Shown here one piece after another: positions 29,984-40,674 of a stretch of 64,000 nucleotides of DNA. Positions within the stretch are counted from its first letter, which is position 1; every line of letters begins with the position of its first letter. The position numbers and the translations under genes were made by a program. The notes under the pieces are model-generated. The model did not search any database. It was not told where the DNA came from and saw only the letters and a program-made list of their open reading frames with translations. The DNA comes from Diospyros lotus (lineage: Eukaryota > Streptophyta > Magnoliopsida > Ericales > Ebenaceae), in contig NC_068350.1 of assembly GCF_014633365.1 (NCBI RefSeq), positions 26,623,680 to 26,687,679 on the forward strand, given 5' to 3'.

Positions 29984-30936
29984 CTAAAAAGAGGTAGAAG
30001 TGGATGGATGTGAAGCAGAAGAATGGCCAGCAGAGTCAGAAGGCTCGTCTTGGAGAACTGGCATACGCGAAGGAGCATTGACTAGAACTAGGTTAGGTTG
30101 GGTAGGTTGATACACCCAGTGGTCTTTAACCCATTTGTAGTGCATGCGAGTGACGGTTGATTCATTAATGGTGTGATAAATGGAAGGGGGTTCAAATTTC
30201 TCATCTCCCATATCAATGTTTAGGGATGTAAAAAGGTGAGTAAGGATGCGACCATAGGGGAGCAGGGAAGTCTTACGACTGGAAATGGTGTGGATGTGTT
30301 CTATGATAAGGGAAATGATATTGATAGGGTGCTTATTCATGAGTGCCCAAAGCAAATGGGCCTCCGATGGTGAGAAAATTGTATGAGTATCATGGCGGGG
30401 TAGGAGAATATGGGTAATGACATTGTGGGCGAGACGCAGATCAAGTGACTTGAGGTGAGTAACTGAATATAGTGTTTGGAAAATGAAATTTGGATTGCCA
30501 GTAATGTCAAGAATTATTATTTGCCAACAAACTTAATCATACAAGGTTTCAAAAGTGTTAGAAACAAGGGGAATGCAGAGAGTGAAGGGCAGGGACTCGA
30601 GAGTGACAACGAAGTCAACACCCTTGATGAACGTGTGAGATAGATCATCAAGATTACTGTAGAATGTACGAGAAATAAATGGATAAACTCAATAATATCG
30701 GCTAAGTAAGACACCTTAGGGTTAGTCAACATAGAGCCAGGTGCAAAAATTTAAACGACATTCATCAAAGTATTCCCGATATACGTTTTTCCCATGGATG
30801 ACTAAACGAGCATGGAACAATTTGAAAAAGTAGGCTTCAAGGTGAAGGTTAGGAAAGTGGGTGGCTTGAGCGACAGGAGGTGGTGAAGGGGAACAGGCTC
30901 GAGAAAAGATCAAGGCATTAGAACGTTTTAAGGAGG
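29984..30936 (-). pseudogene. Extra (env-position) ORF of SIRE-like element, transposase_32-like
   Basis: A probable start MSSSLKRSNALIFSRA at about 30942 lies downstream of an acceptor-like TGCAG on the minus strand. It continues FPNLHLEAYFFKLFHARLVI and NFCTWLYVD, shifts frame near 30727 to MLTNPKVSYLADIIEFIHLF, and after further breaks reads LLWALMNKHPINIISLIIEHI, RKTSLLPYGRILTHLF and a Ser-rich tail. The pattern (TNP..SY..II.EF, ILTHLF) resembles the plant domain called putative plant transposon protein (PF20167-like, from memory), often encoded by extra ORFs of plant LTR elements. There are at least two frame breaks. Function is unknown. The env label refers to position only. Confidence 0.6.
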
Positions 30937-31342
30937 ATGACATTTTTAGAGAGGGTTTGGGTTTGGGTTTGGATTGTTGTAAAGTCCACTTAACTGCATA
31001 TGGACGAACAGGATTGACAAAGGGATAACATGGGGCAACAAGCCACAAACAAACACACAATAAGTGGGACTTGATATAGGCATTCAAATATGATGTTATA
31101 AGAACATAACAGCCAGCAAATGAACATCAACATACACAGACAATGGTAAACACATGGAAACAAGGTCTTACTGATTTGATGACAAATGAGCGAACACACA
31201 GGCCGCGTGAAGGTTTGGCTAAACTAAGATAAAGACACAGTTTGAGAGTTTGAAAAAAATAAAAAAAAATAAAGAAAAAAATTATAAATGTTACCTAAAT
31301 ACATACAAACAGACGAACAATGGAGGGGTTTTGGTTGAGGAG

Positions 31343-33928
31343 TGTAACACCCAGTGTTATTGGTGTTAGAAAATAGGGAAGGTTAATAGAAATTTTTGAA
31401 AGAGTGCCCTTGAGATAAGTGGATCAATGGAAATAATGGTGCCCTAGGGGAGGGGCATTTTGGTAAATTGGGTAGCAAGACCAAATGAAGGCTAATTGGG
31501 AAATTTGAATATTATTCTGAATGAGAATGTGTTGGGAATTAATCTCATTTGTGCAATTGAATGGAATTGAAGGAATTGTTAATTCTTAAGGGCATTTTGG
31601 TAATTTAGAGTATAATTCCATGATGGAATTAAATTATTAAAAAGGGAAATTAGTTATATTTCCTTTATAGGTGAGAAGAAATCTATTTTCTCTAAAATTG
31701 AGGATAAATGTGGTAAAGCTAAATGGATGACTTGGATTAAAGCTTGGAAGCCAACGGTGGAGTCTAAGAGTGACACTTGGCAAGCTCTTGTCCAAGAGAA
31801 AGGAATGATTTAATTAAATCAAAAAGAAATGAGAAATAGTCATTCTAGCATTTATGGAAGGAATGATTATGGGAGAAATAAAGAATTCAAAAGAAAATGG
31901 AAATTAGTCTCCCATTTAATGTGTGAAAATGTGGGGTTTATTTATGTGAAAAGAAAAAAGTTGTCAAGCATTTATGATGGAAAATAGTCTCATTTAAATA
32001 AATGAGAAAGAAATGAGAAATTCAAGAAGATCCAATGGTTGAGATTTGGTCTTGGAAAGAGATTTGATCCAAGGGCCATAGTTGATTCTTGAAGATTAGC
32101 ATGGATTGCCAAATGTGTAAATATATATAAAAGGAGATGAGATGGATGGTGGAGATTTATTCTCCACAAGAAATCCACGGAGGAGATTTAATCTTGGATA
32201 GGCACATGGATTGTGCTTTCTTTGAGTGGTTGAGATTAAGTCTCGGAAAAGACAAAGTGATCCAAGGGTTGGGATTTAAAGAGATTAAGTGGCATGGATT
32301 GTGTTTGTTTGTGTGGTTGAGATTTATTCTCACAAAGAAAGATTAAGAGCTAGGATTTAGTCTTGAATTTGAGACATCTAGACAAGGGAAAAGTCTCTTA
32401 AGGGAAGAAAGAAAGAGAAAATAAGTGAAGGAAATAGAATGGAAGAAGAAAAGAGAAGAAGAAGGAAATGAAAGGAAGAAGATCAAGGTAAGGATTCTTC
32501 CTTATTATAGTAAATCCTTTTGTTTCTCTTGAATTGTGGCTTAGCTACCTTGTTTTTTTTTTTTAAGGTTTCTTTAAGTAAGAAAGTTGGAAGCAATGAG
32601 GTCTTGGAAGCTAAAGATTGTGGGAGCTTAAAGAAGTTTAAGGTAAGGGATGACCCCAAGTGATGGTGGTCTTGCTTGTATTTGTAAGTGTTTGTTTATG
32701 AGTTGCATGTAGTGGTCAACATTGCATGATATGTGTTATAGTGTACCTATGGCCATATGGAGGACTAGTGTTGTGGGAGGGGTTGGTTGATGCCTTAACC
32801 TATGGAGGTTATGAGGGCATGGAAGACCACCCATTTGCGTTGCATTTTGCATTACATGCTCTCTTATGCTTCATTTACTTATGCATTACACCTTACTGAG
32901 CTTTATAGCTCATGAGGTTTTCATCCTCACCAAGAAGTTGGGAATGTTGCAAGCTTGAAGCCTTGGAAGACCTAAGATGCTTTGATGTAATTTTTGTGTT
33001 GTTAGTTTATGGCTTGTTGAAGCCTAAGCATGTATTGTAATTTTTTTTTTTTATGTAAGTTGTATAAGTATGTGATTGTTGCCAAGGGTATTTGGGTAAG
33101 ACCCTCATGGTTCATTTTTTAGCTCAAATGGAAAAATTGAATAAAATTTGGTTGTGAAGGCCAGAGAGTCAAAGTGGAATGAAAAATGAAAAATTTGTAT
33201 GTATATTTTGATATTTAATTTCTGGAAAATTTTGGGCTAAGAGGCTTAAAGAAAAAAAAAAAAAAAAGTGGCTGAAGGCACTGGCAGAGCGGGCCACCAG
33301 AAGGCCATAGTGGGCAGCAGGTGCACAAGCGCGCATGGGCAAACAAGTGTGGGGGAGCAAGCGCGGGCGCACGGGGCCACGCACAGCAGGCTCACGTGAC
33401 CTAAGGCCAACCCACGCTGCCAGCACACCACAAGGCCCCAAGTAGGCCAATTTTTTTTTTAAATTTGGAAAATTTGGGATTTGGGGGGCATTTATGGATT
33501 AATTTTGGGCCCTGGAGGAAATTTCAAAATAAAGGGATTTTTCTAGCATTTTTATGATAAATGTCGAAATTTTTGAAAATTTAAATTATATGAGTTTTTC
33601 CTTGAATTTGGAAAAATCAATGGGTGGTTTTGAAATTTTGAATTATATGGAGCCCAGTGGAATTTTTGGGAAAGAAGAAGAAATATTATAAAAAAAATGG
33701 GATTTTGAGCATCTTAAATGGAAATTATTTAGTCAGGTGTGGAATTTCTAAAGCCCAATTTTCTACTCGATTCTGGGGTTAAGGGAATTGAAGGGAAGGA
33801 CAAAGCCTAGTTCCCATCTAGGACATTTCGTGTTGAAACATAATCCCCCATTCACGAATGATCGGGTATGTGAGCAATTCGATTGATTGTTCATAAGTGG
33901 CACCCGTAAGTAGGAGCGGGGCGTCACA
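31343..33928 (+). mobile_element. Solo LTR, family A copy 3 (2586 bp), TSD with one mismatch
   Basis: Starts TGTAACACCCAGTGTTATTGG, which matches the minus-strand start of copy 2 (TGTAACACCCAGTAATCTTGG), and ends AGGAGCGGGGCGTCACA. Flanks are AGGAG (31338-31342) and AGAAG (33929-33933), 4 of 5 identical. The ACCTTACTGAGC/CTCATGAGGTTTT block (32885-32930) reads forward, so orientation is plus. A GC-rich island lies at 33275-33445. It interrupts the leader of the extra ORF of the SIRE-like element. Confidence 0.85.
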
Positions 33929-34282
33929 AGAAGGGATAGGGCAAGAGTAGCAACGGCTACCAACGGAGAAGGCACCGACGGCTAGGATGATGGGAGAGAG
34001 ATTGGTTTTGGGGGTTTTGGGGTTTCGAGGGACAAAGAGTGAGAGAGAGAATATAGAGAGGGTTTAAAAGAAATGAAAGAAAAGGCCGACAGTTGCTCGA
34101 GTTCGCGCCTAAAATGAGTTGACTTATTTTAAAACGAGTCGACTTATTGAAACACCAAGTCGACTTAAACTAATGAGTCAACTTAAAATATATCGAGTTG
34201 ACTTAACTTGGCTCCAAGTTGACTTATTTTATGCAAACAGAATCAAAATGAAACAAATTGATGGCCTTAGACAGACAAGCTA
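33929..34282 (-). other. SIRE-like spacer between pol and the extra ORF, with GTCGACTT words
   Basis: No ORF of its own. 34110-34225 contains about seven AAGTCGACTTA-type words (GAGTTGACTTATT, GAGTCGACTTATT, AAGTCGACTTAAA, GAGTCAACTTAAA and others), the same word family as in this element's LTR. Close to 33930-33990 the minus strand looks like a 5' leader for the extra ORF, split by the solo LTR. Confidence 0.65.
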
Positions 34283-34833
34283 TCAAAAAGGATTAATAAT
34301 TCCCAATTCTCTTCTAATATAATAAAAAGGGTCCTCGAAAAGTGGTTTGGTAAATATATCAGCTAACTGAAAATTAGTCGGGACATATTCGAGAATAATT
34401 TCTTGATTTTGAACATGGTCCCTAAACAAATGATGTCTAACCTCTATGTGTTTTGTTCGAGAGTAAAGTACTAGATTTTTCGATAGGCTAATGACACTTG
34501 TATTATCACACTTAATAAGGGTTTGTTTAAATAATATTCCAAAATTTGTTAACTCTTGGTGAATCCAAAGCACTTGAGCACAACAACTACTGACGGCCAC
34601 ATATTTAGTTTCGACAGTGGATAATGCCACTGAATTTTTTTTCTTTGAAAACCACGATATTAACTTATTTCCAAGCAGTTGACATGTGCCAGAGGTACTT
34701 TTTTGGTCTACTTTACAACCAGTAAAATCTGCATCCAAATATCCTATTAACTCAAAATCATCTCCATTAGGGTATCATAAGCCTATATCTTGAGTTCCAA
34801 TTAGGTATCGAAAGATCCTCTTAACAGCTAAAA
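34283..34833 (-). pseudogene. SIRE-like RNase H, C-terminal part
   Basis: The minus strand reads LDADFTGCKVDQKSTSGTCQ, KLISWFSKKKNSVALSTVETKYVAVSSCCAQ, KCDNTSVISLSKN, HIEVRHHLFRDHV, LADIFTKPL and ends RRELGIINPF. The Asp of DADF and of KCDNTS are present. In ALSTVETKY the usual Glu of TAEAEY is Lys or shifted, suggesting loss of a catalytic residue. Upstream AVKRIFRYLIGTQDIGL continues to the solo LTR at 34834, with a TGA in place of Trp near 34775. Confidence 0.82.
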
Positions 34834-36863
34834 TGTAATACCCAAAATTTTTATATCATAAGTACTTTAGAATTTATAGAATTTTTAGGCTAAAGTGCAA
34901 TTTTTGGCATATTTTAGGGCCAAAGCGTGAACTACAAATTTTGGTAGGAATTTGAAGAAAGTTTGCCAGGGATAAAGAATGAAACTTTGAGGGTAAAAAT
35001 GCCTAGGAATAAAAGAATGGGGATCAAAATACGCGATTAGGGGCATTCAGGCCAAAGTGCAAAATCTAAAATTTGACCGAGGATGGTCAAAATGAGGGTT
35101 TTCTAAATTTTTTTTGGGGGTGTAGTGAAGCATCCTAAACTTGTGGGGTTTAATGGAATAAGTGGAAAACTAGGGCTTTAGGGATAGGGCAGAAGTATGA
35201 AACATCAAAGTTTGGGGGTGAAAGTGCAAAATTTAGAAAATAGGTGTAAAACCTGTAAAACCACTGGTCAACTTTGCGGTGGCCACCGGCGAGGCTTCTA
35301 AGGGGCACAGGGCTACTCCTCAGGCCATGATGGCCTAGGATCGAGGGTCATTAGCCATGTGTGGCGGTCAAATGGTCGTGATTTGGTCGAAGTTCGATCA
35401 AAAAATTTTAAAGAATTGTTTCAAAGATTAGATCGATTGTATAGCTCGTTATGATGCGTTTTAGGGCAGTCGAGGGCTAGTAGTGAGGCTTAGGGACCAA
35501 GAAAGGCCAGGATTCGCCAAAACATCGGTGGAATTTGGGAATAAATAGGGTTCTCGCGGTTGAGGGTTTCATTCAAAAATCAAGACTAGTTCGAGGTGTT
35601 TTAGTAAGAATCAAGCATTAAGAGTATAGGGATTTTGTTCCTTGAGTTCTTAAGAGTATTTCTGGAGAATTTGGGAGTGTTTGGTGTAGGTTTTAAGGGG
35701 TTTCAACAAGTTGGTCGAAAAATTGGGCTTTGTCGGAAGCTGAACCTACAATTATCGTTTGGGGCTTTTCGGTGGTAGTTTTGGGCAACTCGAGATACCC
35801 CTAGGACCGACTTGAGAATGACTACAAGGTGGTAGGGCAAAGCAAAGTTGTAGTCACCAGATAAGACGATCGAAAAAGATGAGGCGAGTGTACTGCAAGC
35901 GCGAACTTCATTCTCAACCATGCTCTCGGCCCATGAAGCACAGTATTTTTCTGAAATTAATTTTATAATTTTAAAAAAAATATTTTAGGAATATTTGTGG
36001 AAAAATATTTGGTAAAAATATGTGCTATGTATTTATTACATATTTTCGAAGGGAAAGGAAATTAGGAAAATCATAAATATTGATTTCCTTGTATTATTGC
36101 TGGCCAGGAAAGGATCGCCGTTAGTGTTGAGGGTTTTGCACACCATTCGAGGTTGACACATTTTTCGAAGAATACATCGAATTACTGTCCAAGATGAGTG
36201 AACAGTCTCTCTAAAACCCAGTAAGTTTTATGTCAGTGGTTTGGTCCAAAGTTTGGTTTATGATTTCACCTATGGGTGGTTGGTTTCATGTGGTTATGCT
36301 ACCTATTTGTTTATAAGCATATTGTGCATATCGAGTTGTTTTACGTGATGCATTAACTAGATATGTTTTGTGTAAATGCATGGCAAATGATTTTCATAGT
36401 TGATATATTTGAATCATGACATTATCCGGTGGGATGGGATGGGGCCTTCTTGGGAATAGGGCAAGGTTAATCTCAGTCGTTCAGGTGATGATGATGTGCA
36501 CCTTGAGATTAAGTATGTCAGGGCAAGATTAATCCCAACTGTATGTTGTGGAATGGATTTTTCCATGGGAGATTGAGTATGCCAGGGAGATTTCTCAAGA
36601 TTGACATGTTGTGTTGTTTATGCCATGCTCATGATCATACATTCATTCTATAAATTTTATTTATGCCATCACTTAGATGATTCAACATCAAATCTGGGTT
36701 ATGCCCCTGGAACATTCAAACGTTCTAGACGAGGGTTCTAGAATTTTTGTGAGCATGTGAAGATTGTTCTTTTGTAACACCATGTGTGTTGATCTTATGT
36801 ATAAAGAAAATAAAATCCTGGTAATTCCTTATAGTGACACGCCTAACGAGGCGGGGTGTTACA
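34834..36863 (+). mobile_element. Solo LTR, family C (2030 bp) with perfect TSD
   Basis: Starts TGTAATACCC and ends GGCGGGGTGTTACA, flanked by TAAAA at 34829-34833 and 36864-36868. It has no interior, so it is a solo LTR. It splits the RNase H region of the SIRE-like element between QSNSK and AVKRIF. Orientation plus is inferred from similarity of its start to the A/B family layout. An open frame on the minus strand near 35703-35921 has no domain. Confidence 0.92.
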
Positions 36864-37081
36864 TAAAACATGACTTTAGAATTTGACTGAAAACGTGCGC
36901 ATAAGCATACGCTAAACATAATATCAGGCCTACTTGCCATTAGGTAAAGTAAGGAACCTATCATATTCCTATATAATTTCTTATCCATGCTTTTATCTTG
37001 CTTATCTTTATCTAACTTAGTGGATATGCTCATAGGGGTGCCTATTTCTTTAGCATTTAGCATCCCAAATTTCTTTAACAT
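36864..37081 (-). pseudogene. SIRE-like RT/RNase H connection
   Basis: LKKFGMLNAKEIGTPMSIST, LYRNMIGSLLYLMASRPDIMFSV and CARFQSNSK form the connection segment between RT and RNase H, running into the solo LTR. The canonical MxxC...P motif is recognisable. Sequence beyond 36864 on the other side belongs to the inserted LTR. Confidence 0.85.
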
Positions 37082-37660
37082 TTCTTTTAAATATTTGTCT
37101 TAATGAACAAAGATTCCTTCCTTAGTTTGTTTTACTTGAAGACCTAAAAAATATGTAAGTTCTCCCATGAGACTCATTTCAAATTCACTTGTTATTAGGT
37201 TTGCAAAGTCGTTACAAAGATTTTCATTCATTCCTCCAAATACTATATCATCTACATATACTTGAATTATCAATATGTTGGGTCCATCGATTTTTATGAA
37301 AAATGTTGTGTTCACTTTACCCCTCGAGAATGCTTTCTCAATAAGAAACTTACTTAGTCTTTCATACCAAACTCTAGGGGTTTGTTTGAGGCCATATAGC
37401 ATTTTTCTTAACTTATACACATGATCCTCTAAGTGTGGGTCCTCAAAACCAGGGGATTGACCTACATACACTTCTTCGTTTATATACCCATTTAGAAATG
37501 CACCCTTCACGTCCATTTGATATAGCATGAAATTCTTATGAGAGGCAAAAGCAAACATCATTCTTATTACTTCTAACCTAGCTACAGGGGCATATGATTC
37601 TTCGAAATCTATTCTTCTTCTTGACAGTACCCTTTGGCTACAAGTCTCGCTTTGTTTCTA
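37082..37660 (-). pseudogene. SIRE-like reverse transcriptase
   Basis: The core reads [20 protein letters not shown] with the first catalytic Asp, then [33 protein letters not shown] with an intact YVDD, and [19 protein letters not shown]. Upstream on the minus strand [20 protein letters not shown] sequence is readable to about 37620 but interrupted. A stop near 37100 separates it from the connection segment. The catalytic core is the best preserved of the RTs in this window, but frame breaks on both sides make the gene non-functional. Confidence 0.86.
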
Positions 37661-38176
37661 GATATATTTCCATTCTTATCTAGCTTATTTTTGAACACCC
37701 ATTTTGTTTCAATTACTGATTTATCCTTGGGCCTAGGAACTAACTCTCATACCTCATTTCTTTTGAATTGATCTAATTCTTCTTACATGGCCTTGATCCA
37801 AAATTCATCTTCTAGGACTTGTTCTACACAAGTTGGCTTAACTTTTGATTTGAAAGCCACATTATTAAAATATTGATTTAAAGATGCTCTAGTCATTATT
37901 CCTTGGTTTGGATCTCCTAAGATTTGATCTTTAGGATGACTTGATGCATGCTTGAAACTCCTAGGAAGCCTATCTAGATCTTTCTTTTGCAAAGGTTATT
38001 CTTGAGATTGAGATTGAGAACTTGAAGGTACTTCTCTTGATTCCTCTTGGGCTTTAGATTGAGACATTTCGCCTTCATTTTTGTCTTCTCCTTGAATGTT
38101 TAACTTTTCCATTTCCTTAGATACACCTATAGAGGTTGTTTCTTCATCTTCATTGCTTCTTTTTAACTCAAAAGTT
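37661..38176 (-). pseudogene. SIRE-like integrase-RT linker
   Basis: The minus strand contains SFKHASSHPKDQILGDPNQG, MTRASLNQYFNNVAFKS and VEQVLEDEFWIKAM. This is the segment that in copia elements precedes RT (HPxDxIxGxxxxGVxTRS...A...DExWI.AM). It is followed on the other side by acidic, Ser-rich spacer. Single stops interrupt it near 37782 and 37995. Confidence 0.72.
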
Positions 38177-38895
38177 TCATTGAATTTGACATGAATTGAT
38201 TCTTTTAGAGTATTTAATATTGTATATTATATAAGCCTTGCTAGTGTTTGAATATCCAAGAAATATGCCTTGGTCACTTTTAACTTGAAATTTTCCTACA
38301 TTGTCTTTTGTGTTCAAAATATAACATTTACATCCAAAAGCTCTCAAATAGGAGACATTAGGCTTGTTGTTGTAAAATAATTCAAATGGAGTTTTCTTGA
38401 TTCCTTGCCTTAAGTTAAATCTGTTTAGGATATAAGATGCGGTATTAACTGCTTCTGCCCAAAAATATGTAGGAAAACTATTCTCCAAAAGCATAGTCCT
38501 AGCCATCTCTTATAGGGTTCTATTTCTCCTTTCGACGACCTTATTTTGCTGTGGTGTTCTAGGTGTGGAAAATTGATGATGAATCACATTCTTTTCACAA
38601 AACTCCATAAATAACCTATTCTCAAATTCTCCGCTATGATCACTTCTTATAGAAACTATTTTATCATCTAATTCTCTTAGCTAGTTTAACGAAGTTTTGG
38701 AAGGGTTCATCTTTTGATGATAAGAAGATAACCCATGTAAGCCTAGAAAAGTCATCCACTACAACGTATGCATAAGATTTTCCACCCATACTCCTAGTTT
38801 TTGTGGGTCAAAATAGGTCCATGTGCAAGAGTTGTATGGGTTTACTAGTTGATACTTCATTCTTAGACTTAAAACGATGCTTTAGTTTGTTTCCC
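38177..38895 (-). pseudogene. SIRE-like integrase (broken)
   Basis: 38177-38506 reads ARTMLLENSFPTYFWAEAVN, TASYILNRF, KKTPFELFYNNKPNVSYLRAFGC and GIFLGYSNTSKAYI, the C-terminal part of copia integrase. Upstream to 38895 the core is only partly legible (NGVVERRNR-like and DHGGEFEN-like stretches in different frames), so DDE residues cannot all be confirmed. The break points fall near 38510 and 38690. Confidence 0.75.
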
Positions 38896-39429
38896 TTAAC
38901 AACAAACATCAAAAAAAATTTCTTCCCTGAATTTCATCTTAAGGAGCCCTAGAACGAAGTCTTTGTTAGAAATATTTCTAATTAAGTCAGGATTAACATG
39001 TCCTAGTCTTCTATGCCATAAAAAAATGTCTTCATTTTTAACCATTAGGTATTTTGCATTAATTTTCTCAATGTCGGCAATGTACACATTACCTTGTCTT
39101 TTAGCACAAATAATAGAAGATTTATAATTATCAACAACGAGGCAATATTTTTGTCTAAAGATAACCTCATAACCATCATCGCAAAATTGACTAATGCTAA
39201 GTAGATTGTGTTTTAAACCATCTATTAACAAAACATTTCTAATGATGGTGTGTCGAGCTTGACCGACTATGCCAATACTAACCACCTTACATTTAGCATT
39301 ATCTCCAAAAGTGACAAATCCACCATCCTTAGGAGTGAGATCTAAAGATAGACCTCTCTCACCAGTCATGTGACGTGAGCATCCACTATCCATATACCAT
39401 TTGTTTCCCATTGTGGTCCTCACACACAT
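38896..39429 (-). pseudogene. SIRE-like protease and GAG-pre-integrase region
   Basis: NKWYMDSGCSRHMTG carries the aspartic protease DSG triad, followed by GGFVTFGDNAKCKVVSIGIV and HNLLSISQFCDDGYEV, the full copia protease pattern. DIFLWHRRLGHVNPDLI with HxxLGH is the GAG-pre-integrase and integrase zinc-finger opening. The frame then ends in FDVCC near 38896 before the CxxC pair. The protease itself looks intact over about 110 residues. Confidence 0.85.
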
Positions 39430-40393
39430 CTACACATATAGAATCATATCTTAGCTTTGGGCACCCATCTAGGGACGGGTCCCTTGTGTCTAACTTCATC
39501 AAAACCAAATGTTCGAACTACTCTTGATGTGCTTGCATGAGATACATTAATAACATTAGGAATTTCATGATCTAAAACTCTCATAGTTTGGGTTACCCCT
39601 TTGGGTATCCACATTTGAACTTCTCTAGTCTTTCTAGATTGAGGTTGCCACCTAGATTATCTCCATTCTCTCTTAGAAACAGTGTGTTTTGGTCTAGGTT
39701 TAGAGTTCTCTCTAGAAATGTTTTGCTAGGGATTTTTCAATGGCATTCTTTTCAACTAGTATTTTATTGTTTTGAATCTTTAGGGATTTATTCTCTTCTT
39801 GAAGCTTGATTAATTTTTCATCTAGCTCATTCTCATTCTCATTCTTTATATCTTTAGATTTTTCTTCTAAGTCCTTTGTTTGACATTTTAACTTCTCATA
39901 CTCTTTCTTGTGAGATTTCTTTGTATTTCTCAATTCTTTCTTGACACCTTGATATTCTTTAAATAATTGTTTGTATGCTTCTTGTAGTTCTTCTAAGTCC
40001 ATATTATCTTCTTCTTCTTCATCTTCTATTGCCATAAAACATACATGTTCTTGTTCTTCTTCGATTCGAACGACCCACTTGTGGTATCCTCATCCCATGC
40101 TGCAAAGGCTTGTTTCTTTAGTTTATTACATCTTTTTTTTTCTCATTTCTTTTCTATTCTCCTTTCCTTCTTATCTCTCTTTTCTTCCAAACAATCATAT
40201 TGCATGTGCCCTACCTTTTTACATTTATAGCAAGTTGGTGGTACTCTCCTATGTTCTGTTCCTTTCTTTTTCATATGTCTTGAGAAAGTTCTTGTTAAAA
40301 GAGCAGTTTCATCATCATTTTCTTCTTCACTAGTTTCAGTTTCTTCATTTGCTTTTAAAACTAATGTCTTCTTGCTTTTAGTGTCTTCATTTT
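39430..40393 (-). pseudogene. SIRE-like gag C-terminal region (CCHC knuckle and coiled coil)
   Basis: A zinc knuckle CYKCKKVGHMQYDC (Cys-X2-Cys-X4-His-X4-Cys) lies at about 40185-40230 on the minus strand. Next comes a break, then MAIEDEEEEDNMDLEELQEA and about 100 residues of Lys/Glu-rich heptads (39712-40035), a coiled coil. A coiled-coil linker between knuckle and protease is typical of SIRE-type gag. Upstream ANEETETSEEENDDETALLT extends to about 40370. The remainder of gag is absent because the element stops near 40393. Confidence 0.78.
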
Positions 40394-40674
40394 ATTTGTT
40401 TAGAATCAGTTCATGAGTTAGAATCCATTTGTCAATTTGTATTCCTCTCAATCCCAACTCGACTCGCTAGGGATTTTTCATCTCATACAAGTGCCTACTA
40501 GAATCCACTTGCCACACCTATCCTTCCTTAGGATAGACCTCATTTCATCTTGAAACCCGCTAGGGTCCACTAGTACCCTAGGTACCTCCCTTTCGAGATC
40601 ATCATAACGATACGATCACATCGTACCACATACATCTAACATGCATACTTCACACACGACTCCAACGAAGAATT
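40394..40674. other. Unassigned spacer
   Basis: No gene or repeat recognised. It contains CGATACGATCACATCGTACC, a partial inverted repeat, and several GCTAGGG words. It separates truncated SIRE-like gag from a truncated family A LTR. Confidence 0.4.

Larger units (their letters stand above)
28385..40393 (-). mobile_element. SIRE-like Ty1/copia element with extra 3' ORF, interrupted by two solo LTRs
   Basis: Minus-strand order from right: CCHC gag end, coiled-coil linker, protease, integrase, RT, RNase H, an extra ORF in the env position, polypurine tract, 3' LTR. The coiled-coil after the knuckle, the RNase H phrase DADFTGCKVDQKSTSGTCQ and an additional ORF between pol and the 3' LTR are features I associate with the SIRE/Maximus lineage. 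Solo LTRs at 34834-36863 (within pol) and 31343-33928 (upstream of the extra ORF) came later. Gag is cut off at about 40393 and the 5' LTR is missing. Confidence 0.82.
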
